Origin: Tribonema minus
Taxonomy: Eukaryota > Sar > Xanthophyceae > Tribonematales > Tribonemataceae
DNA: 64,000 bases
Assembly: GCA_017506865.1 (NCBI GenBank)
Contig: JAFCMP010000087.1
Span: 186,001 to 250,000 of the forward strand
Reading direction: 5' to 3'
Shown here: piece after piece, positions 36,001 to 44,780 of the stretch
Layout: each line of letters starts with the position of its first letter
Position numbering within the stretch: position 1 is the stretch's first letter
The notes under the pieces: generated by a model
What the model saw: the letters and a program-made list of their open reading frames with translations, nothing else
Databases searched by the model: none
Told to the model about the DNA's origin: nothing
Position numbers and translations under genes: made by a program

Positions 36001-36407
36001 CGCCGGAGATTGAGCAGGGCCTGAGCGAGGCGTGCGGGCGCGCGGTGACGCTCAACTTCACGCCGCACCTCATGCCCATGTCGCGCGGCATCCTGGAGAC
36101 CATGTACGTGCGCCTCGCGCCGGGGGCGACGGTGGAGGGCGCCAAGAAGGTCCTCGAGGAGCAGTACGCGGGCGAGCACTTTGTCACGGTGCTGCCGGGG
36201 AAGGAGGTGCCGCAGACGCGCCACGTGCGCGGCAGCAACCACGTCTTCATGAACGTGTTTGCGGACCGCGTGGCGGGGCGCGCGATCGTCATCTGCGCCA
36301 TCGACAACCTGTGCAAGGGCGCGAGCGGGCAGGCGGTGCAGAACATGAACGTCATGTTCGGGCTGCCGGAGCACACGGCCATAGACTTTGCGCCCGTGTT
36401 CCCGTAG
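33010..36407 (+). CDS. argC: N-acetyl-gamma-glutamyl-phosphate reductase, plastid-type
   Basis: ArgC reduces N-acetylglutamyl-5-phosphate to the semialdehyde with NADPH, the third step of ornithine/arginine synthesis. Exons 33010-33105, 33198-33416, 34189-34382 and 35723-36407 join with GT-AG ends and matching phases to give 397 residues. Exon 1 encodes MVVRATCVLASAALLCSA...VQG then FVRPNSY, a signal peptide plus Phe-led transit peptide, so the enzyme is likely plastid-located. The NADP-binding loop is GASGYTGAEL. The catalytic Cys lies in ANPGCYPTA in exon 4. The family C-terminus VRGSNHVFMNVF and DNLCKGASGQAVQNMN is complete. Intron 3 is 1340 bp, much longer than the first (92 bp), and contains a long antisense frame. 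Exon 4 is markedly richer in GC than exons 1 and 2. Confidence 0.95.
34583..35164 (-). CDS. Hypothetical antisense ORF inside argC intron 3
   Basis: A 193-codon frame from an ATG at 35164 runs without interruption on the strand opposite argC, wholly within its third intron. It reads as ordinary protein composition with several Cys and His (CLLCRVIALVRRK, HPQKRSEVHRC). I recognise no domain. Its size in intronic DNA of moderate GC content suggests either a captured coding fragment, a remnant of a mobile element that enlarged the intron, or chance. Confidence 0.3.
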   Translation of the reverse strand: MANFATELPPKAILVDQALKCDRYMGMTASVACTRVLIPAARGMTSTMPVPLTAAEALGLASHSDLNCAVSKLIHLALPPSVTPAIALNLMCIMHPQKRSEVHRCLLCRVIALVRRKLGGDCCRGALNPDFSDHGPKLFELFYTHNRLLDLTNNLSPRHKGRQLTIPLPGTVLLCPFFRSLKRTPIISLRDTS

Positions 36408-36915
36408 ACTGTGTGGGTGGCGTGGCACGTTTTGGCGGCGACGCACGCGCTCGCACAACAAGCAGCTGTGAAATGCTCGGCGCTTGCGTGGCGCGCGGGT
36501 ACAGTGGTGACGTGTGGCACCACTGGATGCAAATAGATCACACAACCATGTAGTCTATCATGGGTTGAAAATACTCACTGTGAACATCAAAGCACCTCAG
36601 CGCCTGATGTATGCGTGTCTCCCTCGCTGCATTGCGTACCAGAAACCAGCATCGCCTCTCAAACTGCTGCACCAGCATGCACTTGCAATGCACGTACAGC
36701 TTGCTTGACAGCTTCACCACTGGACTCCTTGATGTTTAAACTAAAGCTGCGCTGCGCCCCTGAGCAGCACGCACCTTACATTATCGCTGTTACTTTGATG
36801 GCATTTTTGCACACAGTCCACAGTGGCAGCCTATGTGGATTGAGCAGAATGTATACTGTTGAACCCTGCAATGCTCACATTGTTCAAGTTGTCGCCTGCA
36901 TGTTCACCAGCAGTG
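36408..36915. other. Intergenic stretch between argC and the retrotransposon
   Basis: This should hold the argC 3' UTR. No gene is supported; the plus-strand open frames are short and AT/GC mixed. Confidence 0.5.
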
Positions 36916-36927
36916 CTTTCATGTACT
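36916..36927. repeat. Target-site duplication (3' side of retrotransposon)
   Basis: CTTTCATGTACT here is repeated exactly at 42455-42466, and the two copies border the retrotransposon. A perfect 12-bp duplication indicates a recent insertion. Confidence 0.9.
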
Positions 36928-39900
36928 TTTTATTAATTCTCGCTCAGGGCGCGAAAAAGCCCAGATGATTGGCATCTAGCTGTAAGGAATCTACATGTCG
37001 TATGACAGTCTGAAAGTGTCGCAACGACAACCACTCAAACGCCGCCGCCGCCAAATGGCATCTCGACGTCCTCCCCTACGTCCTCCTCCATGTGCCCCCC
37101 CCCCCTGGATTCTGCCATGTGTGTCATGACACGGCCAGAGTACGCCATGTGGAGCGCTGCCGACAGTGCCGAGCGTAAGCGCGCCAGGGCGATGCCCTTG
37201 AGAGCTTTAGGGCGCGCTCCTCCGGGCACTGACATCCTGCTGGCATACTCCGTCGCCACAGCCTCCAGCAGCTTCCGCCCCTGCTCCCCGATGCTGCCAA
37301 ATGACCCTGTTGCCAAAGTGGCAAGTTTGTAGCAATTCTGATCATAATGACCAGAATAGTGGGTAGTCTTGGCGGCCTCTTGGTCGCGGCAGCATCGCTC
37401 GGGGTCTGCTGCAGTCTTCGCCGCCCGCGACGCCACCTGTGCCTCGAAGCAGGTAACGTCCACCATGAGCGGTAGGTGGCGTGTCGGGTCGTCGTAGCCG
37501 GTCACCGGGAAGGCGTCGGCAGGCAGCACGATGTCCATCCTGCGACTCCCCGGCGGCCCGGCGGACCCCAGAAACGGCGTGTAGTCCTCGTCCACCAGTC
37601 CCGTTTTGAGGTATTGCCGCAGGATGCGCTGCGTGGCCCTCTTGACGCTATCGTGGACGATGGTGTCGTGCGCCTTGACGCGTGGCGCTTGACACAGCCG
37701 TGCATGCAGGGTGCCGCCCGGCGACTTCCCGCACAGCTTGCAGCCTGCCGTCTGCTCCTCTACTCCGATGGCGCGTTTGACGGCCAGCTGCCAGGATAGG
37801 CCATCGAACGAAGCCGTTGTGGAGTACATGGGCTCGTTGAGGAATGCCATGCCGATCGAGTGCATGTGGCGCTGCGACCAGAATCGAGCAAGTGCTTGCG
37901 TGCGTTGCGTGCCCTGCGGCAGCTGTTGCAGGTCCGCCTCCACCTTATCTGCAAGCTCGGTAGCGACGGCATCTGCAAGCGCACTCTGATTGGGGCGCTT
38001 CAGGCTACACTGCAACTGCAGAGCACTGGCGTCAAGTACGCAAGCAGCATCCGCACCAGTGCCACCACCTGCTGTCGGCCGCAGCGGCGGCTGCTGCGTA
38101 GGTGGTTGCTGCTGCAGTGGCGTTAGCGCTGGTGGCAGTATATGTTCCAGCTTGTCACCTGTTGCTGCACGTAGAGATGTGGCAGCTGTGGCAATCGTCC
38201 GCATGAGGGGCAGGCGCGCCACCTCTGCTACTGCTGCGCCTTGTAGCATTGCTGGTGTGGAACGCGCAGCGCCTGCATTGACAGCTGCCGCTGCTGCGTG
38301 CGCTGGTGCTGCAGCTGCGCCGCCTGCCGTTGCTGCTGCTGCCAGTGGTGTTGCTGCTGCCGCAGGTGTTGGTGCAGCACCTGCCGCATTGGCCGCTGCC
38401 ACCGCCATTGCCGCTGTCGCAGCCGGCATGGTTGCGGCGCCGCCTGCCGACGCTGCTCCAGTTGCAGGTGCTGCAGCAGCCCTTAGGCTAGTAGGGCCTG
38501 TAGCAGCTGTGTTGCCTATGCCCGCAGCCGCTGCTGTTGATGCTGCAGTTAGTGATGCCGCCGAGGCCACTTGAGGTGCAACATGTGCTGCCGCTGCTGC
38601 AGCAGCCTCTGATGCTGGAGCAGCTGCTGCTGCCGCCGCTGCTGCTGCCGCCGGAGTAGTTGCGCCGTGCGCCGCCGCTGCTGCTGCTGCCGCTGGTGCC
38701 GCCTGTGCTGCCGCCGCGGCCCCTGATCCAGCGGCAGCTGCGTCGTGTGTTGCCGGAATGGCTGCGCCATAAGCGCGGCCAGCCGCTGATGCAGTTGCCG
38801 CTGCCGGAGCGGTCGCGCCTCCACTGGCAACCGCCGCTGCCGCTGTAACAGTTGACGCTGCTGATGCTGCTGGTGCTGGTGCTGCTGCCGCTGCTGCCGG
38901 TGCCGCTTGTGTTGCCGCATCCTCAGCAGCGTTGTCTGCAGCCGCTTGAGGAGCCGCCTGCTGCAGCACCCCCGCCCATCCAGAGAGTGCTGGTTGCAGC
39001 GCTTGCAACGTGCCCGCCACATACGCAGCATCAGCGATGTCGCAGGCGCTGATAATGCCAAGGCCGCCATGCCGTGTTGGGAGTCGCGCTTGCTGTAAGG
39101 CTGGGCCGTGCGCTGCCAGATGGAAGTGGGCCCCACTTTGCTCAAACTGGCGCCAGGTCTGGCCTGGTGGCTGCAGGCCCATTGAGTGCTCAAGTACCCA
39201 CTGCGTGACCCGATCCCACTCCTTGGCGGCTGGCGCTGTCTGCGTAGTGGGAATGGTGCGCAGGCAGTACGTCATGCGAGGCACCACGCAGTAGCGCAGT
39301 AACCTGAACATAGCCCTCGGAGATGTCAGGCGCGCGCATCGCTCTGCAAATCGAGCCCCTGCCCCGCCTGCACCCGCTTCCCTGCGCAGCCATGCGTCCA
39401 CAAAGCTGCTGTGGCCCACCGGCACCCCCAGCAACACAGCTCCATGGTTCTGATTTTCATCCGTATCCCCCACTAGCTGAACGCCCAGCTGCTGCAGCAG
39501 TTGCCGCTCGTGGTCTGTCACCACATGCCCCCTACCAGGCAGCGCGCGTGACTTGGTGAGGTTTAGCTCCAGCCCCACCTCCGCAAAGTGTTCTTTGAGC
39601 TGCGCCACCGCCTGTATGTCATCCTGAGTCAGCGTGCAAGCGCCTGTTCGGACGTTGGCATCGTCCATGTAGGCGCCCATCCGCCTCCGCGCGCGCTGCG
39701 CGGCCGCCGCCTCATTGAACCGTTTCAAGCACTGAGCAATGGCGCCGCAGAAGAGCATCGGTGCCGCGGGGTCCCCCTGCTTAAACCCGCGCTGAGACAT
39801 GATGATGCGCGTGGAGCCGTCGACGTGCTGGAACAGCAGGCGTGGCCGAGTGCGAACGTATGTGCCGATGAAGTAGTCGAGGAAGTCCGGCAGCTGTGCT

Positions 39901-42454
39901 GCTACCCATTCCGCTGCCGCCAGGACGAACACCATGTTGAAGGCATTCTTGAGGTCCAGCATGAACTGCCAGTGACCGAGCTCATACGCGAGTTTGCCGG
40001 CCATGGCCGCTTTCTCCGCTCCTGCTGAGACGGCTACCCCATACTGCCCGTCTGGCTCAAGGAGCTCCGCCAGGAAGTCTTTGCAGTCTGCCACGTACAC
40101 CGAAGTGCATAGTCGCTGCAGCACCTCGCCGCAAACGATGGGCCGCTGCTTAGCTGTACCATCTTCCTGTTGTTCTGCAAGTGGCGTCAGGCGCCCCGCG
40201 CCATGCAACTGCCAGAAGGCATCCGGCAGCCGCGCAGCCTCCCGCATAACGGTCTGAAGCCACCGTGTGAGGACAGCAGCAAACTCATGCCGTCCCCAGC
40301 TTGTGCGTAGCGCATCCTGCAGGTGGCTGTAGCGCAGCCCCGATGGGCCTGCTCCACTGTAAGGGCTTGCTCGCTGGATTAGCTTGGCAACCGTCTCTGG
40401 CTCAATTCCCTCCCCCTGTAACAGGCTGAGTTCTGCTGGCATGTCGGCTGCTTTTGCCACAAGCTGATCAACCATGCCGGATAGCTCATGGAGTTGTTCC
40501 CCTGGCGCAGCGGGGGGGTGTTTGGACTGCATGGCGGCAAAGCAGTCATCATCAGGTATCGCCACCGTTTTGGGCTGAAGGAAACGCGCTGCCTGCTGTA
40601 GCCCCCCCCGTGTGCCCATGCACTGTAGGACGTAGGCGTTGATCGCTGCCTCCGTTTGCTGGCGCGCGCGCCAGCGCCGGTGCGCACGCGCGTGTGCGAG
40701 GAGCGCTGGCACCAACCGGTCAAGCTCACCGCGTGCCAACATTCTGATTCTGTCGGAGCGAGTGATGCCAGGTGCGCCATCGGTGGAGGTGATGAGTGAT
40801 GGCATGAGGTGGTGTAGAATCGTGGATCTTTGCAGTCGCTGCACCCGCCCTGCGGAATCTGGCTCCCGCGCCGCATTGACGAACATCGTCATTGTGTGTG
40901 CCAACAGATGTGTTGCTGCGTTCTCCAGTGCAGCTCCCACATAGCGACGATTGCGTGGTCTAGCAAGGCTTCTAGTTGTCGCGAACTGCAGCTTGCACAG
41001 CTCATCGAGGCTGATGCTGTCAAGCATTGCTGCTACTGCGGGGGTTGAGATGGTCCACGTGAAAAGCCCACCTGCCCCACCTGCTGCGCCTGCAGGGCCT
41101 GGCGCTGCCGCTGCTGTCGCCGCACCTGCCGCTCTGGGGCCCCCTCCGCCGCCGCCGCGGCCGCCACGACCACAGCCTCGTCCGCCGCTGTCGCTGCTGC
41201 GACCGCTGCCACGGCCACCGCGGCCGTTTTGAGTTCGCGCGCCACTGCCGCTGTTGCTAGCACCGCCGCTGCGGCTGCTGGCATCACTGCTGCGGCCGTT
41301 GCCAGCGCCGCTGTCCTTAGTACCGGCTGCACTGCCGCCGCCGGCACCGCTGCTGCTGCCGCCTCCGGTTCTGCTGCCGCTAGTCGCTCTGCTACTGCTG
41401 ATGTCTGCATCATTGCTGCCGCTGCGAACGCATCCTCCATTGCCACGTCCGCGCCCTCCACTGCGACCCCGACCCCCTCGTGTAGCACTGCTGCCCCCGC
41501 GTTCCTGCCTCTTTGAGCTGCCGGAGGAGCTGCTGCCACCAGCCTGAGCAGCAGGTGCCTGCTGCGCTGGTCCCTTTGCGTAGGGGTTGCCGATGGGTGT
41601 GCACGCTGGTTGCTGCTGTGGCAGCGACGTGGTAGCTGTTGTCGTCGATGCATCAGGTGCTAGCGGTGCTGCTGATGCTGTTGTTGACAATGTTGCAGCC
41701 ACTGCAGCAGGTGAAGTGATAGGCCTGCAGTTGCGGCAGTGCTTGCCCGCGCTGGCATCGCTGCTGTCCACTCTGAATGTCTTGTTGGCATGAAACAGGT
41801 TTTTGCACAAGGCACACTCGGTGTAGATGGTTTGCAAGTGCGAGGTGCTGAGGTCGGAGCTCTCCAGGAACGTTGTTGCTGTCCCACTGTGGTGTTCGCG
41901 CTGGTGCTTCGCTGCGATGTGGGCGTTTAACCTCTGCTGTAACGAGAGCAGCGACATGCCCTTCTTCACCACGAGGTCGCATAAGTTGCACTTGTACTCC
42001 GGGCCCGCACTGCCTCCACCTCCAGCTTCGTCGTCTAGCATCAGACGTTGCTGTTCCAGACTGTTATGACCTGTTCTAGAGCGCTTGACTGCACTTTGCC
42101 CGCCCGTGTGCTCCCCTTCGCCTGTTTGATCGGAAATTGACCAACCGTCATTCTGTACCCTCTTGCGTTTGTGCGCTGCGCGTCCGTCTCCAGGTGCTCT
42201 GCTGCTGCCACTCGTGCCATCGTCCTGTTGACAAGCGCCATTGCCATCTGCAGCACTGGTGCTAATATCCTGCGCTTGTGCGCACGCTAGATCGGATTCC
42301 TTGCATTTCTGCGCTGATTCAGAGTTGGCAATACGGGCCTCCCGCCGCCGCCATGATATTCTTTTCATGATCTCTGCTACGCCATGGTGCTACATCCTAC
42401 AGCTACATACCTATCCGCATCTCGTGCAGGCTGTACTATAATGTATATATAATA
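36928..42454 (-). mobile_element. Full-length non-LTR retrotransposon, RLE type
   Basis: The 5527-bp element lies between perfect copies of CTTTCATGTACT. On the minus strand it has an 86-bp 5' leader (42454-42369), a single uninterrupted ORF of 1777 codons and a 107-bp 3' UTR ending near TTAATAAAAA. It lacks LTRs and an apurinic endonuclease. Zinc fingers precede the reverse transcriptase, and a CCHC knuckle plus restriction-like endonuclease follow it, as in R2-group elements. The intact ORF and perfect TSD mean it was mobile recently and may still be. Truncated relatives occur at 2169-2308 and 53716-53751. Confidence 0.93.
37035..42368 (-). CDS. Retrotransposon polyprotein: zinc fingers, reverse transcriptase, RLE
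   Basis: The ATG at 42368 starts 1777 residues. A C2H2 finger lies at C127-C130-H150-H155 and a CX2C pair at C185/C188 and C211/C214; both probably bind target DNA. Residues about 280-440 are Gly/Ser/Arg-rich. The reverse transcriptase follows from about residue 690: SPYSGAGPSGLRYSHLQDA, SQRGFKQGDPAAPMLF and the catalytic YMDD at about 900-903. Residues about 1190-1450 are an Ala-rich low-complexity insert, unusual for the family. A CCHC knuckle (C1543, C1546, H1555, C1559) precedes the endonuclease, whose catalytic acids are probably D1612 in RRMDIVLP and D1637 in MVDVTCFEA, matching the PD...VDV core of R2-type endonucleases. The protein would nick target DNA and prime reverse transcription there. 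No RNase H motif is evident. Confidence 0.93.
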   Translation of the reverse strand: MKRISWRRREARIANSESAQKCKESDLACAQAQDISTSAADGNGACQQDDGTSGSSRAPGDGRAAHKRKRVQNDGWSISDQTGEGEHTGGQSAVKRSRTGHNSLEQQRLMLDDEAGGGGSAGPEYKCNLCDLVVKKGMSLLSLQQRLNAHIAAKHQREHHSGTATTFLESSDLSTSHLQTIYTECALCKNLFHANKTFRVDSSDASAGKHCRNCRPITSPAAVAATLSTTASAAPLAPDASTTTATTSLPQQQPACTPIGNPYAKGPAQQAPAAQAGGSSSSGSSKRQERGGSSATRGGRGRSGGRGRGNGGCVRSGSNDADISSSRATSGSRTGGGSSSGAGGGSAAGTKDSGAGNGRSSDASSRSGGASNSGSGARTQNGRGGRGSGRSSDSGGRGCGRGGRGGGGGGPRAAGAATAAAAPGPAGAAGGAGGLFTWTISTPAVAAMLDSISLDELCKLQFATTRSLARPRNRRYVGAALENAATHLLAHTMTMFVNAAREPDSAGRVQRLQRSTILHHLMPSLITSTDGAPGITRSDRIRMLARGELDRLVPALLAHARAHRRWRARQQTEAAINAYVLQCMGTRGGLQQAARFLQPKTVAIPDDDCFAAMQSKHPPAAPGEQLHELSGMVDQLVAKAADMPAELSLLQGEGIEPETVAKLIQRASPYSGAGPSGLRYSHLQDALRTSWGRHEFAAVLTRWLQTVMREAARLPDAFWQLHGAGRLTPLAEQQEDGTAKQRPIVCGEVLQRLCTSVYVADCKDFLAELLEPDGQYGVAVSAGAEKAAMAGKLAYELGHWQFMLDLKNAFNMVFVLAAAEWVAAQLPDFLDYFIGTYVRTRPRLLFQHVDGSTRIIMSQRGFKQGDPAAPMLFCGAIAQCLKRFNEAAAAQRARRRMGAYMDDANVRTGACTLTQDDIQAVAQLKEHFAEVGLELNLTKSRALPGRGHVVTDHERQLLQQLGVQLVGDTDENQNHGAVLLGVPVGHSSFVDAWLRREAGAGGAGARFAERCARLTSPRAMFRLLRYCVVPRMTYCLRTIPTTQTAPAAKEWDRVTQWVLEHSMGLQPPGQTWRQFEQSGAHFHLAAHGPALQQARLPTRHGGLGIISACDIADAAYVAGTLQALQPALSGWAGVLQQAAPQAAADNAAEDAATQAAPAAAAAAPAPAASAASTVTAAAAVASGGATAPAAATASAAGRAYGAAIPATHDAAAAGSGAAAAAQAAPAAAAAAAAHGATTPAAAAAAAAAAAPASEAAAAAAAHVAPQVASAASLTAASTAAAAGIGNTAATGPTSLRAAAAPATGAASAGGAATMPAATAAMAVAAANAAGAAPTPAAAATPLAAAATAGGAAAAPAHAAAAAVNAGAARSTPAMLQGAAVAEVARLPLMRTIATAATSLRAATGDKLEHILPPALTPLQQQPPTQQPPLRPTAGGGTGADAACVLDASALQLQCSLKRPNQSALADAVATELADKVEADLQQLPQGTQRTQALARFWSQRHMHSIGMAFLNEPMYSTTASFDGLSWQLAVKRAIGVEEQTAGCKLCGKSPGGTLHARLCQAPRVKAHDTIVHDSVKRATQRILRQYLKTGLVDEDYTPFLGSAGPPGSRRMDIVLPADAFPVTGYDDPTRHLPLMVDVTCFEAQVASRAAKTAADPERCCRDQEAAKTTHYSGHYDQNCYKLATLATGSFGSIGEQGRKLLEAVATEYASRMSVPGGARPKALKGIALARLRSALSAALHMAYSGRVMTHMAESRGGGHMEEDVGEDVEMPFGGGGV

Positions 42455-42466
42455 CTTTCATGTACT
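42455..42466. repeat. Target-site duplication (5' side of retrotransposon)
   Basis: CTTTCATGTACT is identical to 36916-36927 and adjoins the 5' end of the element. Confidence 0.9.
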
Positions 42467-42485
42467 AGGTGCCAATGCATCGTGC

Positions 42486-43110
42486 TTACTTGGATAACAT
42501 GCCCGCCTGCATAACAAGCACGACTTCATATGTACAGTTTTGATGCCTGACATCTACCGAGACCAAGATTGGACTTGCACTTGGGTACATTACCACCAAA
42601 TTCGTATACGTAGAAGTGATCATCAATGCGCATTGGGACGCACCGTGTTCAAAAGATACATGCATACTCTGATGGCAAGCTGGACACCACCTGGGCTTGT
42701 AGCGTCCTAAGCGAGAACTGATGAAAAGCACATCCGCGTCACGGTCTGCATTCAAGTCATCTGAGAGTTTTTCTTGTGACCGCACTTTTGGAATGAAAAC
42801 AATGAGGAATGTCATGTAGGTGGGTGCACTGACCATGGTCGGGGGCACGTGCGCTTGCGTGTCAGGCCACGTGTCTAAGATGCGCACAATCGTAGCGTGC
42901 ATGCTCAAAGGGCAATGTCACGGGCGTCATGATACATCTGCGCAAGCTACTTTCTTCAGCAATACAATTCAGACAAGATGCTGTGGTGCCATCAGCCTGC
43001 AACAGGTGGCAGTAAACATGCACATGTGCACCACAACACTCACACACGCATGAAGCGGATGTTGAGAGCCAAACTCGGCAATCTGTTGCAGAAATGATGT
43101 GTTTTCTCAT
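42486..43110 (-). CDS. Possible Cys/His-rich coding exons, unknown
   Basis: Two minus-strand open segments overlap at their edges in different frames. The one at 43110-42862 contains a Cys/His cluster (CVCECCGAHVHVYCHLL then CLNC), which could bind zinc. The one at 42908-42486 contains a further pair (WCPACHQSMHVSF). A similar C-C-G-A-H motif recurs upstream on the same strand near 43600 (SCCGAHIVCF). These may be exons of one minus-strand gene, perhaps with zinc-finger repeats, or remnants of a transposase. I could not join them with confident splice sites. Confidence 0.3.
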
Positions 43111-44184
43111 TCAAAAAGGATGGCATGAGGCTCTGCCACTTACTCCTGCGACACTCAGGTCGTCGAATGGGATCAATAGTCCCTTGGACACTCTTGATTG
43201 TGGCATGTATGAGTCAGGTGTGTACACAGAGCAGTGCCAATGTACACATACCCCCCCACATAAACCCATCCACCGTTCACGTAACTGCACCAAATGTTGT
43301 ACTCTCAGACGTAATTATCCACTCCATCCAGCAATGGGGGGGGGGGGGGGCTAGCGCTAGTAGCGCAAGTGCTCAGCATCATCATCATCACAGGCTTGGC
43401 AGCCTTGCACATCATGCAAGCTGACACGTCCTTGTTCACTTCAGCTCCCGGGCAGCCCATATGCCGCCATAATGACCTGTGACACAAAGCCCATGGCAAG
43501 TTGAGTTCAACATGAGCACACTCGGAGTGAAGCAGAGACAATGTTTGTAGAAGTAGTCAATTTGGTAAACCACGCGTTTGAAACACACAATGTGGGCACC
43601 GCAACAAGAGTCTAGCTGTACAGTCGTTAAGGTGCAGACCAATAGTACCGCTAGTCGTCATGAACAAGTATGCAGTAACACGTGGGATGAATTGAGTGAC
43701 TAGCAAAGACTGCGATGTGCCATTGACGACCCAACCTCACTTGGTGGCAATGTACTGCACGCACTGCACATCAATCACTGCATCGGCAACCTACTTGTTA
43801 GTGAACCGTAAAAAGTGTGGTGTAATATTAACACGCACTATTTGGAGGTAAACTGTCAAGGCGAGGTTCCTAGATGCAAGCTATCTTGACACAACTCACC
43901 CGATGCGCACGCGTAGGACGGCATGGTTGGTCATGATGCTTTCTCCAATGATTCTTGAATCTTGAGTCTGCGACCTGTAGGAGAGTCGCAATTCATCATC
44001 AAACAACATTGTGTCAGCAGTAGTTCCAACAGTCATGTGTACAAAACATGGCTGAATGCAAACATTCACCTTGATGCCTATTGATGCATCACAACGTATA
44101 TGTCTGCAGCTGGAGCAGACTCAAATCATCATATAGTTTGTCACCGTCCAGCCAAACTGAAACTTACCATTCCTGCACCTCCAG
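43111..44184. other. No gene recognised
   Basis: A poly-G run at about 43336 and short overlapping frames are present. One minus-strand segment (43642-43436) has the Cys-Cys-Gly-Ala-His motif noted for 42486-43110. Nothing else is supported. Confidence 0.4.
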
Positions 44185-44780
44185 GTAGCGTGCAGTACAT
44201 CACTGAACACGCGTGCTAGAAGACCCTAATGCTGTTGCATACTGAATGACAGCACACCCCTGCACAGCCTACCTGCCAGTCCACATGACAGCGAGCACTT
44301 TTGCCACTCCACAGAGCAGAGCGGCAAGCAGTGCACGCACTTGTGGGTGGTATACACTAAACCTCTGTTGCACACCACCCACAAGGACACTACACAGTTC
44401 AAGTAGACAGTCAGACAGGCACCAACACGCCGACCGGCATTCCGCACTGGTGTTGAAAAGGTCACACATGGGGAGCAACACTTCCACTGGCGGGTTGGAT
44501 CCGCAAAAGTGCACGCGTAGACTGTCCTAAGCAGCTTCTCGCCAGATCTGGAATGCCAGAAGAGTAATCCCTTGAAAGAAGAGTGATCCTTCCGCTGCGA
44601 AGGTCTACGTCAAAGCGCGGTGCTGCTCACTAGTTTTCCATGCATGTCCTGTACGGGGTTTGCGACACGACGTCGAACGCATTATGGCGCCTGACAGCTC
44701 AGCCACTTTAAAAATGTGTACATATCATCACGAGTACAGACAGGTCAAGCGTGTGCAAGCTATACGGCCAGACAGCAACA
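44185..44780. repeat. 596-bp segmental duplication, proximal copy
   Basis: This is nearly identical to 46474-47070 over its whole length (596 versus 597 bp), about 2.3 kb apart in the same orientation. Both start at GTAGCGTGCAGTACATCAC and end at CAGACAGCAACA. The high identity implies a recent duplication. The copy contains an intact candidate exon (44273-44526, minus). Confidence 0.92.
44273..44526 (-). CDS. Candidate internal exon, helical-repeat-like protein
   Basis: Bounded on the minus strand by CTGCTTAG (acceptor) and CAG/GTAGGC (donor), this 254-bp segment is open throughout. It reads DSLRVHFCGSNPPVEVL, LPMCDLFNTSAE, CWCLSDCLLELCSVLVGG, HPQVRALLAALLCGVAKV. The regular amphipathic helices resemble HEAT/ARM-like repeats, but I cannot assign a family. 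Its duplicate at 46562-46816 carries a 1-bp insertion and in-frame stops. Further possible minus-strand exons are near 45300 (GYAMMMGLHSLLQAARKS) and 47550-47790 (AAITVDRAHVKIDLKCHQL), so a larger gene may occupy 44-48 kb. Confidence 0.4.

Noticed and set aside
35816..36545. Two antisense frames of more than 230 codons over argC exon 4
   Set aside because: Shadow frames; the plus strand encodes the ArgC catalytic domain with the NPGCYPTA motif.
41033..41653. Ala-rich and Arg-rich frames on both strands within the retrotransposon ORF
   Set aside because: GC-rich shadow frames of the 1777-residue polyprotein.
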